A stretch of DNA of 64,000 nucleotides from Sulfuritalea sp. GTDB lineage: Bacteria; Pseudomonadota; Gammaproteobacteria; Burkholderiales; Rhodocyclaceae. Made by a program: the position numbers and the translations under genes. The notes beneath the pieces are model-generated. The model had not been told where the DNA came from and did not search any database. It saw nothing but the letters and a program-made list of their open reading frames with translations. Location: contig JAOTRV010000026.1 in the NCBI GenBank assembly GCA_030247575.1, positions 1 to 64,000 on the forward strand, read 5' to 3'. Shown piece after piece: positions 1 through 7,744 of the stretch (its first letter is position 1; every line of letters starts with the position of its first letter).

Positions 1-75
1 CGTAAGGAGGTGTCCGACCCAGAGAATGCGCTACACTTATCCACAGCCATGCCTATGACAGGCGGCTTTAGCCCC

Positions 76-119
76 TGGTCAAAATTCAATGCGCACAGCT
101 GGTCAGTTTTAAACGCGCA
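76..119. repeat. Tandem imperfect 20-bp repeats, probable insertion-sequence end
   Basis: Two 20-bp imperfect direct repeats lie at 76-95 and 100-119. Both begin TGGTCA and end GCGCA, with start points 24 bp apart. Multiple terminal repeats of this sort are typical of the ends of IS21-like elements. No transposase gene is inside the window, so the body of the element, if it exists, lies off the left edge, or this is a remnant. The assignment to a family is a guess from pattern memory. Confidence 0.35.
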
Positions 120-135
120 CCGACACGGTAGCACC

Positions 136-582
136 ATGCCAAGACAACCGAAGCGCCGTGGCCCAAAACAGATTCTCGCCCGCTATGCCACGATAACGGA
201 ATGGCGGACATCGCTGTCGGTGCGGGTCGACAGGCAGCGCGGAATGCTCCCGGCCCGAGCGACACTTCATTGCGTCGAATTCCGGGGACGACTCGAGGAG
301 CCCGTGAAGGATGTTTCGGAGCTGTCCGGTACGATTTTCCCGCGCGACGATGTTTCCATGCCGTCGACGGTGGAGCCCAACATCGGGGTGATTCTCGCGA
401 TCAAGCCCGCCGTCCATGCCGTGGTCACCTTCACGCCGCAGGAGTTTTCCTGGTTGCTGACATTGGTCGCGGGGAATCAGTTGGGAGCTTGCTACTTGTC
501 GTTCGGTGAACCCGTCCGAGGCAAGGCATTCATCTACTCGCTGTCTTTCGACAAGGCACTCCCGCCGGCAGACGAGCGCTAA
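136..582 (+). CDS. Hypothetical protein, about 148 aa
   Basis: An unrecognised soluble protein. The ATG at 136 is preferred over the in-frame GTG at 10, because the upstream part would read through the repeat sequences at 76-119. The N-terminus is basic (RQPKRRGPK) and the rest looks like a compact alpha/beta protein without signal peptide or membrane segments. Similar short proteins of unknown function are, as I remember, found beside insertion sequences in beta- and gammaproteobacteria, which fits the repeat just upstream. It may be a passenger gene of a mobile element. No function is proposed. Confidence 0.5.
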   Translation: MPRQPKRRGPKQILARYATITEWRTSLSVRVDRQRGMLPARATLHCVEFRGRLEEPVKDVSELSGTIFPRDDVSMPSTVEPNIGVILAIKPAVHAVVTFTPQEFSWLLTLVAGNQLGACYLSFGEPVRGKAFIYSLSFDKALPPADER

Positions 583-763
583 CGAACTGAGGCCGTTTCG
601 GGCTATATAGCAGTCGCCTTTTGGCTTCGTCGGTCTCGATCAAGCGTCTCTAGATTGTCATGCCGTTGCAAACGGCGGGACCTACCAGCCGCGCAATGAC
701 ATCTCCTCGATACGGGCTCAGAGGTGCCTACAAGAACCGGGGCGATTCAGGTTAATCGACCAG

Positions 764-3094
764 CTATTTGACCGCGGCCGCGGCTGCGGTCAAATCCGCC
801 ATGGCGTTCGTTCGCGACGGCACGTCGGAAGGCTTGAGCGAGGCCAGACGCGTCACCATGAACCAGACGAGTGGCAGTACGCCTCCGAAGAGGAACACGG
901 TACCGCCGATGACGCGCGCCCACGTCAGCGTCTGGAAAAGCTCACCCTGGATAAATAGGTGAGAACGCGCCTGCCATAGTCCGTGCGCGAGCACCTCGTT
1001 GAGTTGGGCAATGCCGACCGGGAAGAGGTCGATCACCACCATCAGGAGCAAGCCCAGGTTAAGTGCCCAGAAACTTTGGCGCAGCAGGCGTCCATCCCAT
1101 CGCTCGGCCGCAATCAGGTAGCGGCTGCAAAAAACGATGGCAGCAATGGCCAGGTTGCCATAGACCCCCATCAGCGCGGCGTGGCCGTGGTTCACCGTGA
1201 GGTAGGTGCCATGTTCGTAGTAATTCACAATCGGCAAATTTATGATGAAGCCGAACACACCGGCGCCGAAGAAGTTCCAGAAGTTCACGCCGATCAGGAA
1301 CAGGAAGGCCTCTGCCTGACCAAAGGTAAAGGCCGGCTGCCCCGCGGCGCGGCCGCCCAGCGCCCGCTGCGGTGCATTCCGGAACTGCCAGGCTTCCAGT
1401 GTCAGCAGAATCAGCGGTACCACCTGCAGTGTCGAGAAGATGCTGCCGATGGCCAGAGTCGCCACCGGCTTGGCGTTCCAGTAGAAGTTGTGCGAGATGC
1501 CGAGCAGCCCGGAACCGAGGAACAGCAGCGTCGCCAGGTAGACGATGCGGGAGGCGGCCGGATGGCTGACGAATCCCATGAGAACCATGAAGTAGGCGAG
1601 CAAGGCCGTCGTGAATACCTCGAAGAAGGCTTCAACCCACATGTGGATCACCGCCCAGCGCCAGAAATCGGCGACGACGAAGTTGGTCTCGGGTCGGGCG
1701 ACAAAGCCGGAGATGAACAGCACCAGTACGCTGGACACGGCATAGAGCAGCCACTTCGGCAAGGTCCATGCATCGCCTTCGTGCCACACCACCCGCGCCA
1801 GGCGAGCGACGACACGCAACCACAGCGCGAAGACCACGAACAATACTCCCTGCCACAGCTTGCCCATCTCGACGAATTCCCAGCCCTGATTGCCAAGCAG
1901 ATTCCAGTATTCGCCAAGGAGCCCCTTGGAGCCCACCGCAATCCCGACGAGCGTGCCGACAACCCAGACAATGAACATGCCAAACAGGAGGTTCACTTCG
2001 CGGTGCAAACCCTTTGGCGTCTCACGCTGGGCAACGGATAGGACGAACACCGAGGCGCCGACCCAGCAAGCGGATATCCACATCAGCGCCAGTTGCAGAT
2101 GCCATGCACGCACGATGGTGATGGGCAGAATCTCGGCCAGGTCGATTCCCATTCCGCGGGTGAATTGAAGGAAGTCACCGAGTGTGAGCACGCCGGCAAT
2201 TATCTGCAGCAGAAAAAGCAGCGCGGCGGCTGCGAAGAACTTGTAGGTGGCACGCTGCAAGGGTGTCGGTTGGAAGGCGTCCACGAGCGCCGTGCAGGCC
2301 GGACGCGTCGCATCTCCGGCTTGGCGCCAACCGGCCAGACTGCCGTAGCGGCCATGCAGGAACAGCACGACGCCGAGAGCCACGACCAAGCCCAATGCCG
2401 CCGCCACACTCCACATCATGATCGGGGCGCTGGGGCGGTTGCCGGCCAATTCGTCGTAGGGCCAGTTATGCGTGTAGCTATAGTCCTGACCTGGACGCGC
2501 CGCACCGCAGACCCACCCCCCCCAGAAGAAGAACGCGGAAAGGTCGCGCAGTTCCGCCGCGTCGCTGATGTAGCCAGCGGGATGGAAGGCCTCCGTTCCT
2601 TCACCACGAAACATCGCGAGGTAGCGGCGCTCCAGTTCGCGTACCGCGTAGGCCTGTGCTTCACCCAATATTACCCGGTTATCCGCGGTGTAGCGGTTTT
2701 CCCTGATCTCCGCCTGGGCACGGGCGAGGGCGGCCGCGACGTCGACGCCGTCGCGCGATGCGTGATGGTCGCGCATCGCGCGCGCCATGGCGTGCAGGGC
2801 ATCGGCGGTAAAGTCCGGACCGCGGCCGGCGCCGTCACCGAACATGGAGCCGTAATTCATTAGCCCGTACTTGAGGAACACGATCTGGCCGCGGGTGATT
2901 GCGGCGGCGGGCACCAGCGTCTCGCCACTTTCGGCAACGAAATCCGGAATCGGCGGTGCGTCCTGGTAGGTTCGAGTGCCGACGAAGATCATGCTGCCCA
3001 TACCGATTACCAGCACCACCGTCAGCGGCAGCCACCAGTTGCGCCGATCCATCACCAACCGATTCCAGAAGTTGCCTAGCAGACGAAAGCTCAT
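764..3094 (-). CDS. nod: Putative nitric oxide dismutase (qNOR-like, Nod)
   Basis: A 776-aa polytopic membrane protein of the quinol NO reductase family: one N-terminal helix (about 20-40), a periplasmic domain (about 45-220) and a NorB-like helical bundle. Visible ligands are H332 (low-spin heme), H484 and E488 in HMWVE, H535, and H636/H638 in NHGHAA. Two key features differ from true qNORs. The canonical His-His pair is H535-N536, and the quinol-site motif (AHYxVE in qNOR) reads TLGDFL at 304-309, so His and Glu are both Leu. As I recall, the same changes mark the putative NO dismutases of Methylomirabilis and strain HdN1, thought to convert 2 NO to N2 + O2 without external electrons. The start has a good AAAGGA ribosome site and overlaps the preceding gene by 4 bp. 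A degenerate qNOR is the alternative. Confidence 0.8.
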   Translation of the reverse strand: MSFRLLGNFWNRLVMDRRNWWLPLTVVLVIGMGSMIFVGTRTYQDAPPIPDFVAESGETLVPAAAITRGQIVFLKYGLMNYGSMFGDGAGRGPDFTADALHAMARAMRDHHASRDGVDVAAALARAQAEIRENRYTADNRVILGEAQAYAVRELERRYLAMFRGEGTEAFHPAGYISDAAELRDLSAFFFWGGWVCGAARPGQDYSYTHNWPYDELAGNRPSAPIMMWSVAAALGLVVALGVVLFLHGRYGSLAGWRQAGDATRPACTALVDAFQPTPLQRATYKFFAAAALLFLLQIIAGVLTLGDFLQFTRGMGIDLAEILPITIVRAWHLQLALMWISACWVGASVFVLSVAQRETPKGLHREVNLLFGMFIVWVVGTLVGIAVGSKGLLGEYWNLLGNQGWEFVEMGKLWQGVLFVVFALWLRVVARLARVVWHEGDAWTLPKWLLYAVSSVLVLFISGFVARPETNFVVADFWRWAVIHMWVEAFFEVFTTALLAYFMVLMGFVSHPAASRIVYLATLLFLGSGLLGISHNFYWNAKPVATLAIGSIFSTLQVVPLILLTLEAWQFRNAPQRALGGRAAGQPAFTFGQAEAFLFLIGVNFWNFFGAGVFGFIINLPIVNYYEHGTYLTVNHGHAALMGVYGNLAIAAIVFCSRYLIAAERWDGRLLRQSFWALNLGLLLMVVIDLFPVGIAQLNEVLAHGLWQARSHLFIQGELFQTLTWARVIGGTVFLFGGVLPLVWFMVTRLASLKPSDVPSRTNAMADLTAAAAAVK

Positions 3095-4278
3095 GGTTTT
3101 CCTTTCGCGGCGAGATCGCCTGCGGGCGCCACGCAGTCCACGCCAGCGCCACCGGCCAGAGACAGGATCGGCGGCAGCTCAGGCGCGGCGACGATCAGCG
3201 GCTGCTCCATGCTCAAGGCTTCGAGAAACGCCACCAGATCGCTCTTCTCTTCGGCCGTCAGATAGAGCGGCTTGAGCAGCGGCGACTTGTTCGGTACCTG
3301 ACCGCCGCCGGCATCGAAGAAATCCACGACCTCGCGTAGCGTGGCGAACGCACCGTTGTGCATGTACGGTGCGGTGTATTTCAGTTCGCGCAGGCTGGGG
3401 GTGCGGAATTTTCCGATATCGGCCGGATCCCGAGTACGGTAATAGCGCCCAAGGTCCTCGTCCAGATTTCGGTGTACTGCACTCGGAACGTCACGCTGCC
3501 TGTTTTGCCAGCGCACAGCGATCTGTACTTGTGGATTCGAGTCGAACAGCTGCTGGCGTGGTACGCCGAGCGCGTGGAAGTCTTCATCGGTAGCCAGTGC
3601 GCCATGATGGCACTGGATGCACCCGGCCTTTCCCTGAAACAATGCCAGACCGCGACGGGCGGCATCGGACAGGGCGTTTTGGTCACCTGCGAGATAGCCG
3701 TCAAACGGCACCTGACGCGGATCGGACACAATGGTGCGCTCAAAGGCGGCAATCGCACGCCACGCATCATCCAGCTGCGGCCACTCGGACCCAAAGACTC
3801 GCCGGAAGCGCGCCACATACTCGGGGATCAGACGCAGCCGCATCTCGACCATGGATGCCTTGCCGTTACCTTCGACCGGCGCCTGCATGGCTGAGCGCGC
3901 CTGGATCTCGAGACTGTCGAGCGTACCGTCCCACATCAAAAGCTTGAAGTACGCGGCATTCAGCACGGTTGGATTGTTTCGCCACAAGCGATGGCCGGGA
4001 TAGCCTGGCGCCAGCGCATCGCTATGGCTCCAGCCAAAGTGAGGCAGATGACAGGAGGCACACGCGGTCGATCCATCACCCGAAAGGCGCGCATCAAAGA
4101 ACAGCATGCGCCCCAGTGCGATTTTTTCGTCGCTCATCGGATTTCCGTCGGGCACCGGCACGAGGGGCAGCGATGCCAACGGTGCACGCTGTGGCTGCGA
4201 CTCCGACGGGTACCGGGCCCAGCCGCCAACAGCCAGCGCCACCATGACAAAGGCCACGAGCACCCAGCGCTGCCTCAT
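3091..4278 (-). CDS. Diheme cytochrome c peroxidase / MauG-family protein
   Basis: A 395-aa exported protein with an N-terminal hydrophobic anchor or signal (about 6-20) and two CxxCH heme sites (C73-C76-H77 and C220-C223-H224). The family motif APYMHNG at 303-309 holds the residues that act as axial ligand (Met in peroxidases, Tyr in MauG). Members either reduce H2O2 or, like MauG, perform oxidative maturation of tryptophan cofactors. The stop codon region overlaps the start of the NO-dismutase-like gene by 4 bp (ATGA), so the two are probably translationally coupled. The extended C-terminus after about residue 355 is rich in Pro, Ala and Gly and is not part of the common core. Which of the two activities it has cannot be read from sequence. 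Confidence 0.85.
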   Translation of the reverse strand: MRQRWVLVAFVMVALAVGGWARYPSESQPQRAPLASLPLVPVPDGNPMSDEKIALGRMLFFDARLSGDGSTACASCHLPHFGWSHSDALAPGYPGHRLWRNNPTVLNAAYFKLLMWDGTLDSLEIQARSAMQAPVEGNGKASMVEMRLRLIPEYVARFRRVFGSEWPQLDDAWRAIAAFERTIVSDPRQVPFDGYLAGDQNALSDAARRGLALFQGKAGCIQCHHGALATDEDFHALGVPRQQLFDSNPQVQIAVRWQNRQRDVPSAVHRNLDEDLGRYYRTRDPADIGKFRTPSLRELKYTAPYMHNGAFATLREVVDFFDAGGGQVPNKSPLLKPLYLTAEEKSDLVAFLEALSMEQPLIVAAPELPPILSLAGGAGVDCVAPAGDLAAKGKP

Positions 4279-5363
4279 CGCCGGATCCTGTCTACGGGAA
4301 GGTACTCATGGGTGGGCGGCTCTGCAACGTCTTGCAGGGGCGGCGACAGGGCCTGCAAGAAGGCCACCAGCGCCCGGCGCTCGTGCGCCGTGAGGCGAAG
4401 CGGACGCAACTCGCTTCCGGGACCACCACCACGGTCATGGAAGTCCACCACTTCGTCCAGACTGTCATAGCGACCATTGTGCATATACGGCGCCGTGTGA
4501 CTTAATCCACGCAGACCGGGCGTGATGAAGCTGCCACGATCACCGCCGTTCTTGTTGATCGCATAGACACCGATATCACCGCGCTCGACCATCGGATTTG
4601 CCAAACCGTTCTCGGCATAGTGGCTCAACAAACTGACGGTGCGCAGAGGATCGCGCACCAGGGCCGCATGATCGGGCACACCAAGACGATGCGGTCTGCC
4701 ATCGGAAAGCAAAGGTCCGTGATGGCAGGCGATGCAGCCAGCCTTGCCCTTGAACAGGCGCATGCCTTCGTCGGCTAGGGAAGGCAGGCTCCCTTCACCG
4801 CCCAATGCGGAATCAACCGGACTGCGGCCAAAGTCCAGCGTCGTCAGGTACTCGGCAATCGACTGGAAGACCTGATCGCCGCGCCGCTCGCCCGACTCGC
4901 CGAAAGCGCGCCGCCAGAGCATGAACAGATGTGGAATCTGCCGAATGCGTTCTACGATGATTTCGGCGTTGCCGTTCATGAACTGGCCGCTGAGCACCAT
5001 CTCCCGCACGGCTCCGACAAGGTTGGTACCGCGCCCATCCCACATCAGCCGGGACTTTAGCCGCACCGAGAGCAGGCCAGGGGCATTTCGGAAATACTCG
5101 GTGCCGTTGTAGCCCCGCGACAGCGGCTCGCCGTCGGAAAATCCCTGAGACGGAATGTGGCAACTGGCACAACTGCGACTGCCGTCGCCCGACAGGCGAG
5201 GCTCGAAAAATAGGTGTCGGCCCAATTCGGCGCGGGCCGGATTCACTGCGGCAGGGGCGGGCAACGGCGTTAGAAGTGGCGGCTGTGCACTGGCAGCCGT
5301 CGAGGTGGCCGCAAGGATGCATGCAGTCAGTGCCGCGCGAGAGCCTTTCCGGAGGAAACTCAT
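4275..5363 (-). CDS. Diheme cytochrome c peroxidase / MauG-family protein, second copy
   Basis: A 362-aa periplasmic protein. The ATG at 5363 is chosen because it overlaps the upstream stop (ATGA) and opens a clean signal peptide ending near ASA-Q27; an in-frame extension upstream lacks this. Heme sites are C65-C68-H69 and C210-C213-H214, with the same APYMHNG motif at 291-297 as the next gene. The two diheme proteins are only moderately alike, so they are related rather than recently duplicated. It sits between a small c-type cytochrome and the second diheme protein in a four-gene overlapping series. It may work as electron partner or as a cofactor-maturing enzyme for the divergently encoded TTQ amine dehydrogenase, which has no mauG in its own operon. 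Confidence 0.85.
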   Translation of the reverse strand: MSFLRKGSRAALTACILAATSTAASAQPPLLTPLPAPAAVNPARAELGRHLFFEPRLSGDGSRSCASCHIPSQGFSDGEPLSRGYNGTEYFRNAPGLLSVRLKSRLMWDGRGTNLVGAVREMVLSGQFMNGNAEIIVERIRQIPHLFMLWRRAFGESGERRGDQVFQSIAEYLTTLDFGRSPVDSALGGEGSLPSLADEGMRLFKGKAGCIACHHGPLLSDGRPHRLGVPDHAALVRDPLRTVSLLSHYAENGLANPMVERGDIGVYAINKNGGDRGSFITPGLRGLSHTAPYMHNGRYDSLDEVVDFHDRGGGPGSELRPLRLTAHERRALVAFLQALSPPLQDVAEPPTHEYLPVDRIRR

Positions 5364-5701
5364 CGAGGCCCCGTGTATTGCAGGAACGAGGCTTCCTGAA
5401 TGACTACCGGACAACTTTTTTTCCAGGTGAGTATCTCTCTCAGGAGACGCGCATCTTGCTCCCTGCTGGGCGCCTTGCCGTCGGCGTCCACCACACGGAT
5501 GAAGAAGACACGCCCCTTTTCGGTGTGGGCGAACTGCCCGATACGGAATGGCGGCTCATAGCGAATCGCCTCGGGCGGCGAATGGCAGCCCATGCAATTG
5601 AGCGCATACAGGGTCGCCGCTGTCTGGCCGGCGATCACGGAGGATGACCCCAGCATCAGCGCCAAGGCGATCCCCAGGCTAGTTTGTTCCAGGTGCCGCA
5701 T
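5360..5701 (-). CDS. Small c-type cytochrome, exported
   Basis: About 113 aa from the ATG at 5701 (a TTG at 5710 is in frame). It has a signal peptide (hydrophobic about 8-25) followed by a single heme site CMGCH (C36-C39-H40). No clear distal Met is visible, so the sixth ligand is uncertain. The stop overlaps the start of the first diheme protein (ATGA, 5360-5363). The position suggests an electron carrier for the diheme enzymes downstream. Only the heme-binding site is diagnostic; the rest is not recognised. Confidence 0.75.
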   Translation of the reverse strand: MRHLEQTSLGIALALMLGSSSVIAGQTAATLYALNCMGCHSPPEAIRYEPPFRIGQFAHTEKGRVFFIRVVDADGKAPSREQDARLLREILTWKKSCPVVIQEASFLQYTGPR

Positions 5702-5770
5702 GCCGGCCAAGTCCGTAGATAGACATCAGATCGGGTTGCGAGCTAGGTCGATCCCAGTCCATTGCGCCAA

Positions 5771-5798
5771 CCGGCACCTGCCATTCGGCAGGCGCCGG
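5771..5798 (-). terminator. Strong hairpin between aldehyde dehydrogenase and cytochrome genes
   Basis: A 12-bp stem (5771-5782 with 5787-5798, one G-T pair on the minus strand) with an ATTC/GAAT loop lies just after the aldehyde dehydrogenase stop. No T-run follows on the minus strand, so it may be an mRNA-processing or partial-termination structure that sets expression of the cytochrome/diheme/Nod genes relative to the dehydrogenase, rather than a full terminator. Confidence 0.45.
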
Positions 5799-5806
5799 CG
5801 CTCCGA

Positions 5807-7237
5807 TTACTTCTTCACACTGATGACCTGGGGTCGGGTGACGGATTTCAGGCCCTCAAGGCCGAACTCCACGCCGTAGCCAGATCCCTTGGCGCCGCCG
5901 AAGGGCACCATCGGATGGATCATGCCGTGCTGGTTGATCCACACCGTGCCGGCCTGGATGCGACCGGCAACCTGCTTGGCCTTCTCGATATCGGACGACC
6001 ATACCGAGGCTCCCAGGCCGGCATCGAGCCGATTGGCGCTGGCGATGGCGTCCTCCACATTGCTGTACTTGATGATGGGCAGCACCGGCCCGAACTGCTC
6101 CTCGTCGACCAGGCGGTCACCGTCTTTCAGTCCGGTCACCAGGGTCAGCGGATAGAAGTAGCCGGGGCCGCCCTTGGGTGCGCCGCCACAGACGATGTTC
6201 GCCCCTGCCTTCTTGGCGCTTTCCACCAGGGAGACGACCTTGTCGTACTGCATCTTGTTCTGGATCGGTCCCATGACCATGCCTTCGTTCATGCCGTCGC
6301 CCATTGGCATGACTTCTGCCAGTTCCTTGAGGGCCTGCACCGTCGGCTCGAACAGATTCTCGTGCACATAGAGCCGCTTCGCACAGGCGCAGGTCTGGCC
6401 CATGTTGATGAATGCACCCCAGAACAGCCCCATCGCCATGGCCTTGGGGTCGGCATCCGGCAGCATGATCGCTGCATCGTTTCCTCCCAGTTCCATGGTG
6501 GTGGGCACCATGTTGCGCGCCGCTGCCTCGGCGATCTTCGCGCCCGTCGGGCCTGAGCCGGTGAACATGATCTTGTCGATGCCGGGATCCGAGACCAGCC
6601 AGGATCCAACCTCGCCCGGACCGCTGACGGTGTTGATAACGCCCTTGGGCAGAACCTCGCCAATCAGGCGCACCAACTCGAGCGTGCCTAGCGTCGTATA
6701 TTCCGATGGCTTGATGACGACGGTGTTGCCGGCGCGAATCGAAGGGATCATTTGCCAGATCGCGATCAGCAGTGGCCAGTTCCACGGCGCGATAGCGGCG
6801 ACCACGCCAAATGGCTTGCGGTGCACTTCGTCACGACGGGTATCGTCCTCGAACACCACTTCCACCGGGAGGTCCAGGCTGGCAGGAACTTGCGTCCATA
6901 CCTCGCAGCCCCATACCTCGAAGCGCGCACCCGGCACTTGATCCGGGCCGAGGCCGCCCAGCGGCTTGCCCTGCTCGCGGGTTACCCATTCGGCCAGATA
7001 GGGCGCGTTTTTCTTGATCGTTTCCGCAACCTGCATCATCAGCGCCTTGCGCTCCGCATCGGGGCGTGCTGCCCAGGCAGATTGAGCTGCACGGGCAGCG
7101 GCAATCGCCGCTTTCACCTGCTCCGCTGTCGAGATCGGCGCGAGGCCGAGCACCTCGCCAGTTGCAGGATTCAGCGATTCGAAAGTCCGCTCCGAACCGA
7201 CGGGCTGACCATTGACGAAATTCATGTAGGTCTTCAT
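5807..7237 (-). CDS. NAD(P)-dependent aldehyde dehydrogenase
   Basis: A 476-aa cytosolic ALDH-superfamily enzyme of full length. Visible catalytic residues are N153 (PWNWP), E249 (MELGG) and the nucleophile C283 (GQTCA). The cofactor region KPSE (176-179) and FTGSGPTG (225-232) are intact. The start has a GGAGA ribosome site. It is the first gene of the minus-strand set and is divergent to the amine dehydrogenase operon, so it most likely oxidises the aldehyde released by amine oxidation to a carboxylic acid. The substrate chain is not predictable; the family resemblance is to the broad betaine/aromatic aldehyde group. Confidence 0.9.
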   Translation of the reverse strand: MKTYMNFVNGQPVGSERTFESLNPATGEVLGLAPISTAEQVKAAIAAARAAQSAWAARPDAERKALMMQVAETIKKNAPYLAEWVTREQGKPLGGLGPDQVPGARFEVWGCEVWTQVPASLDLPVEVVFEDDTRRDEVHRKPFGVVAAIAPWNWPLLIAIWQMIPSIRAGNTVVIKPSEYTTLGTLELVRLIGEVLPKGVINTVSGPGEVGSWLVSDPGIDKIMFTGSGPTGAKIAEAAARNMVPTTMELGGNDAAIMLPDADPKAMAMGLFWGAFINMGQTCACAKRLYVHENLFEPTVQALKELAEVMPMGDGMNEGMVMGPIQNKMQYDKVVSLVESAKKAGANIVCGGAPKGGPGYFYPLTLVTGLKDGDRLVDEEQFGPVLPIIKYSNVEDAIASANRLDAGLGASVWSSDIEKAKQVAGRIQAGTVWINQHGMIHPMVPFGGAKGSGYGVEFGLEGLKSVTRPQVISVKK

Positions 7238-7744
7238 GACTGATCTCCAAATGTTGGTGTTATAGGTGACGTCGGATGTTCAAGCCATGTCTTTGGCGCA
7301 ATGGGATACGGCTGGCACTTGCCGGATGACCGGAACGACGCGGCCACCCAAAGGACACGGTTGCAACGACCTTATCAACACTGGAATGCCAGCGTTATCA
7401 CATTTCGGCAATCTGTTGGAAGTCGAACGAATTGGGCAGGTGCCGGCGCGGCGCGGGTTAACAGCGCCCTCTTGCCCTGCCCTGAAGACCGTCCGCGTCG
7501 ATGTGCGGGCTAAGTCCGCACCGGACGTACGCGCCGGGCGCACTCGTTTGAAATTGCCCGATCCCGGCGTGAACCCGAAAACCATTTGCTGCACCGCGAC
7601 ACGGAAGAGCCATTGGCAAGGGCGCAGTTTTGCCGATTTTGGATAACGTATCCAGTATCCACAAACCTAGTATCGCCGCTGACATAAAAAGACAAATCGT
7701 CCGATTCAACGAACGATATTTCAGACTCGTCGAGGAGTATGACC
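7238..7744. promoter_or_regulatory. Divergent intergenic region between ALDH-nod and amine dehydrogenase operons
   Basis: About 500 bp with no convincing gene; open frames inside it are short and lack ribosome sites. It must hold both divergent promoters. The clearest element is the inverted repeat GGATAACGTATCC (7641-7653), about 90 bp upstream of the amine dehydrogenase start, a candidate operator. Sigma-54-like fragments are present (for example around 7314) but the GG-GC spacing is wrong. No regulator gene is adjacent. Confidence 0.5.

Noticed and set aside
764-3094. Ordinary quinol-dependent NO reductase (norZ)
   Set aside because: The quinol-site His and Glu are replaced by Leu and the FeB His-His pair is His-Asn, so the standard label would hide the most informative features.
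5741-5757. A further copy of the CTAGG...CCC regulatory palindrome upstream of the cytochrome/diheme/nod genes
   Set aside because: The half sites are present, but the gap is shorter than in sites A and C, so it is not a convincing match.
7314-7330. Sigma-54 promoter upstream of the amine dehydrogenase
   Set aside because: TGGCAC is present, but the second GC element is too close; the spacing does not fit.
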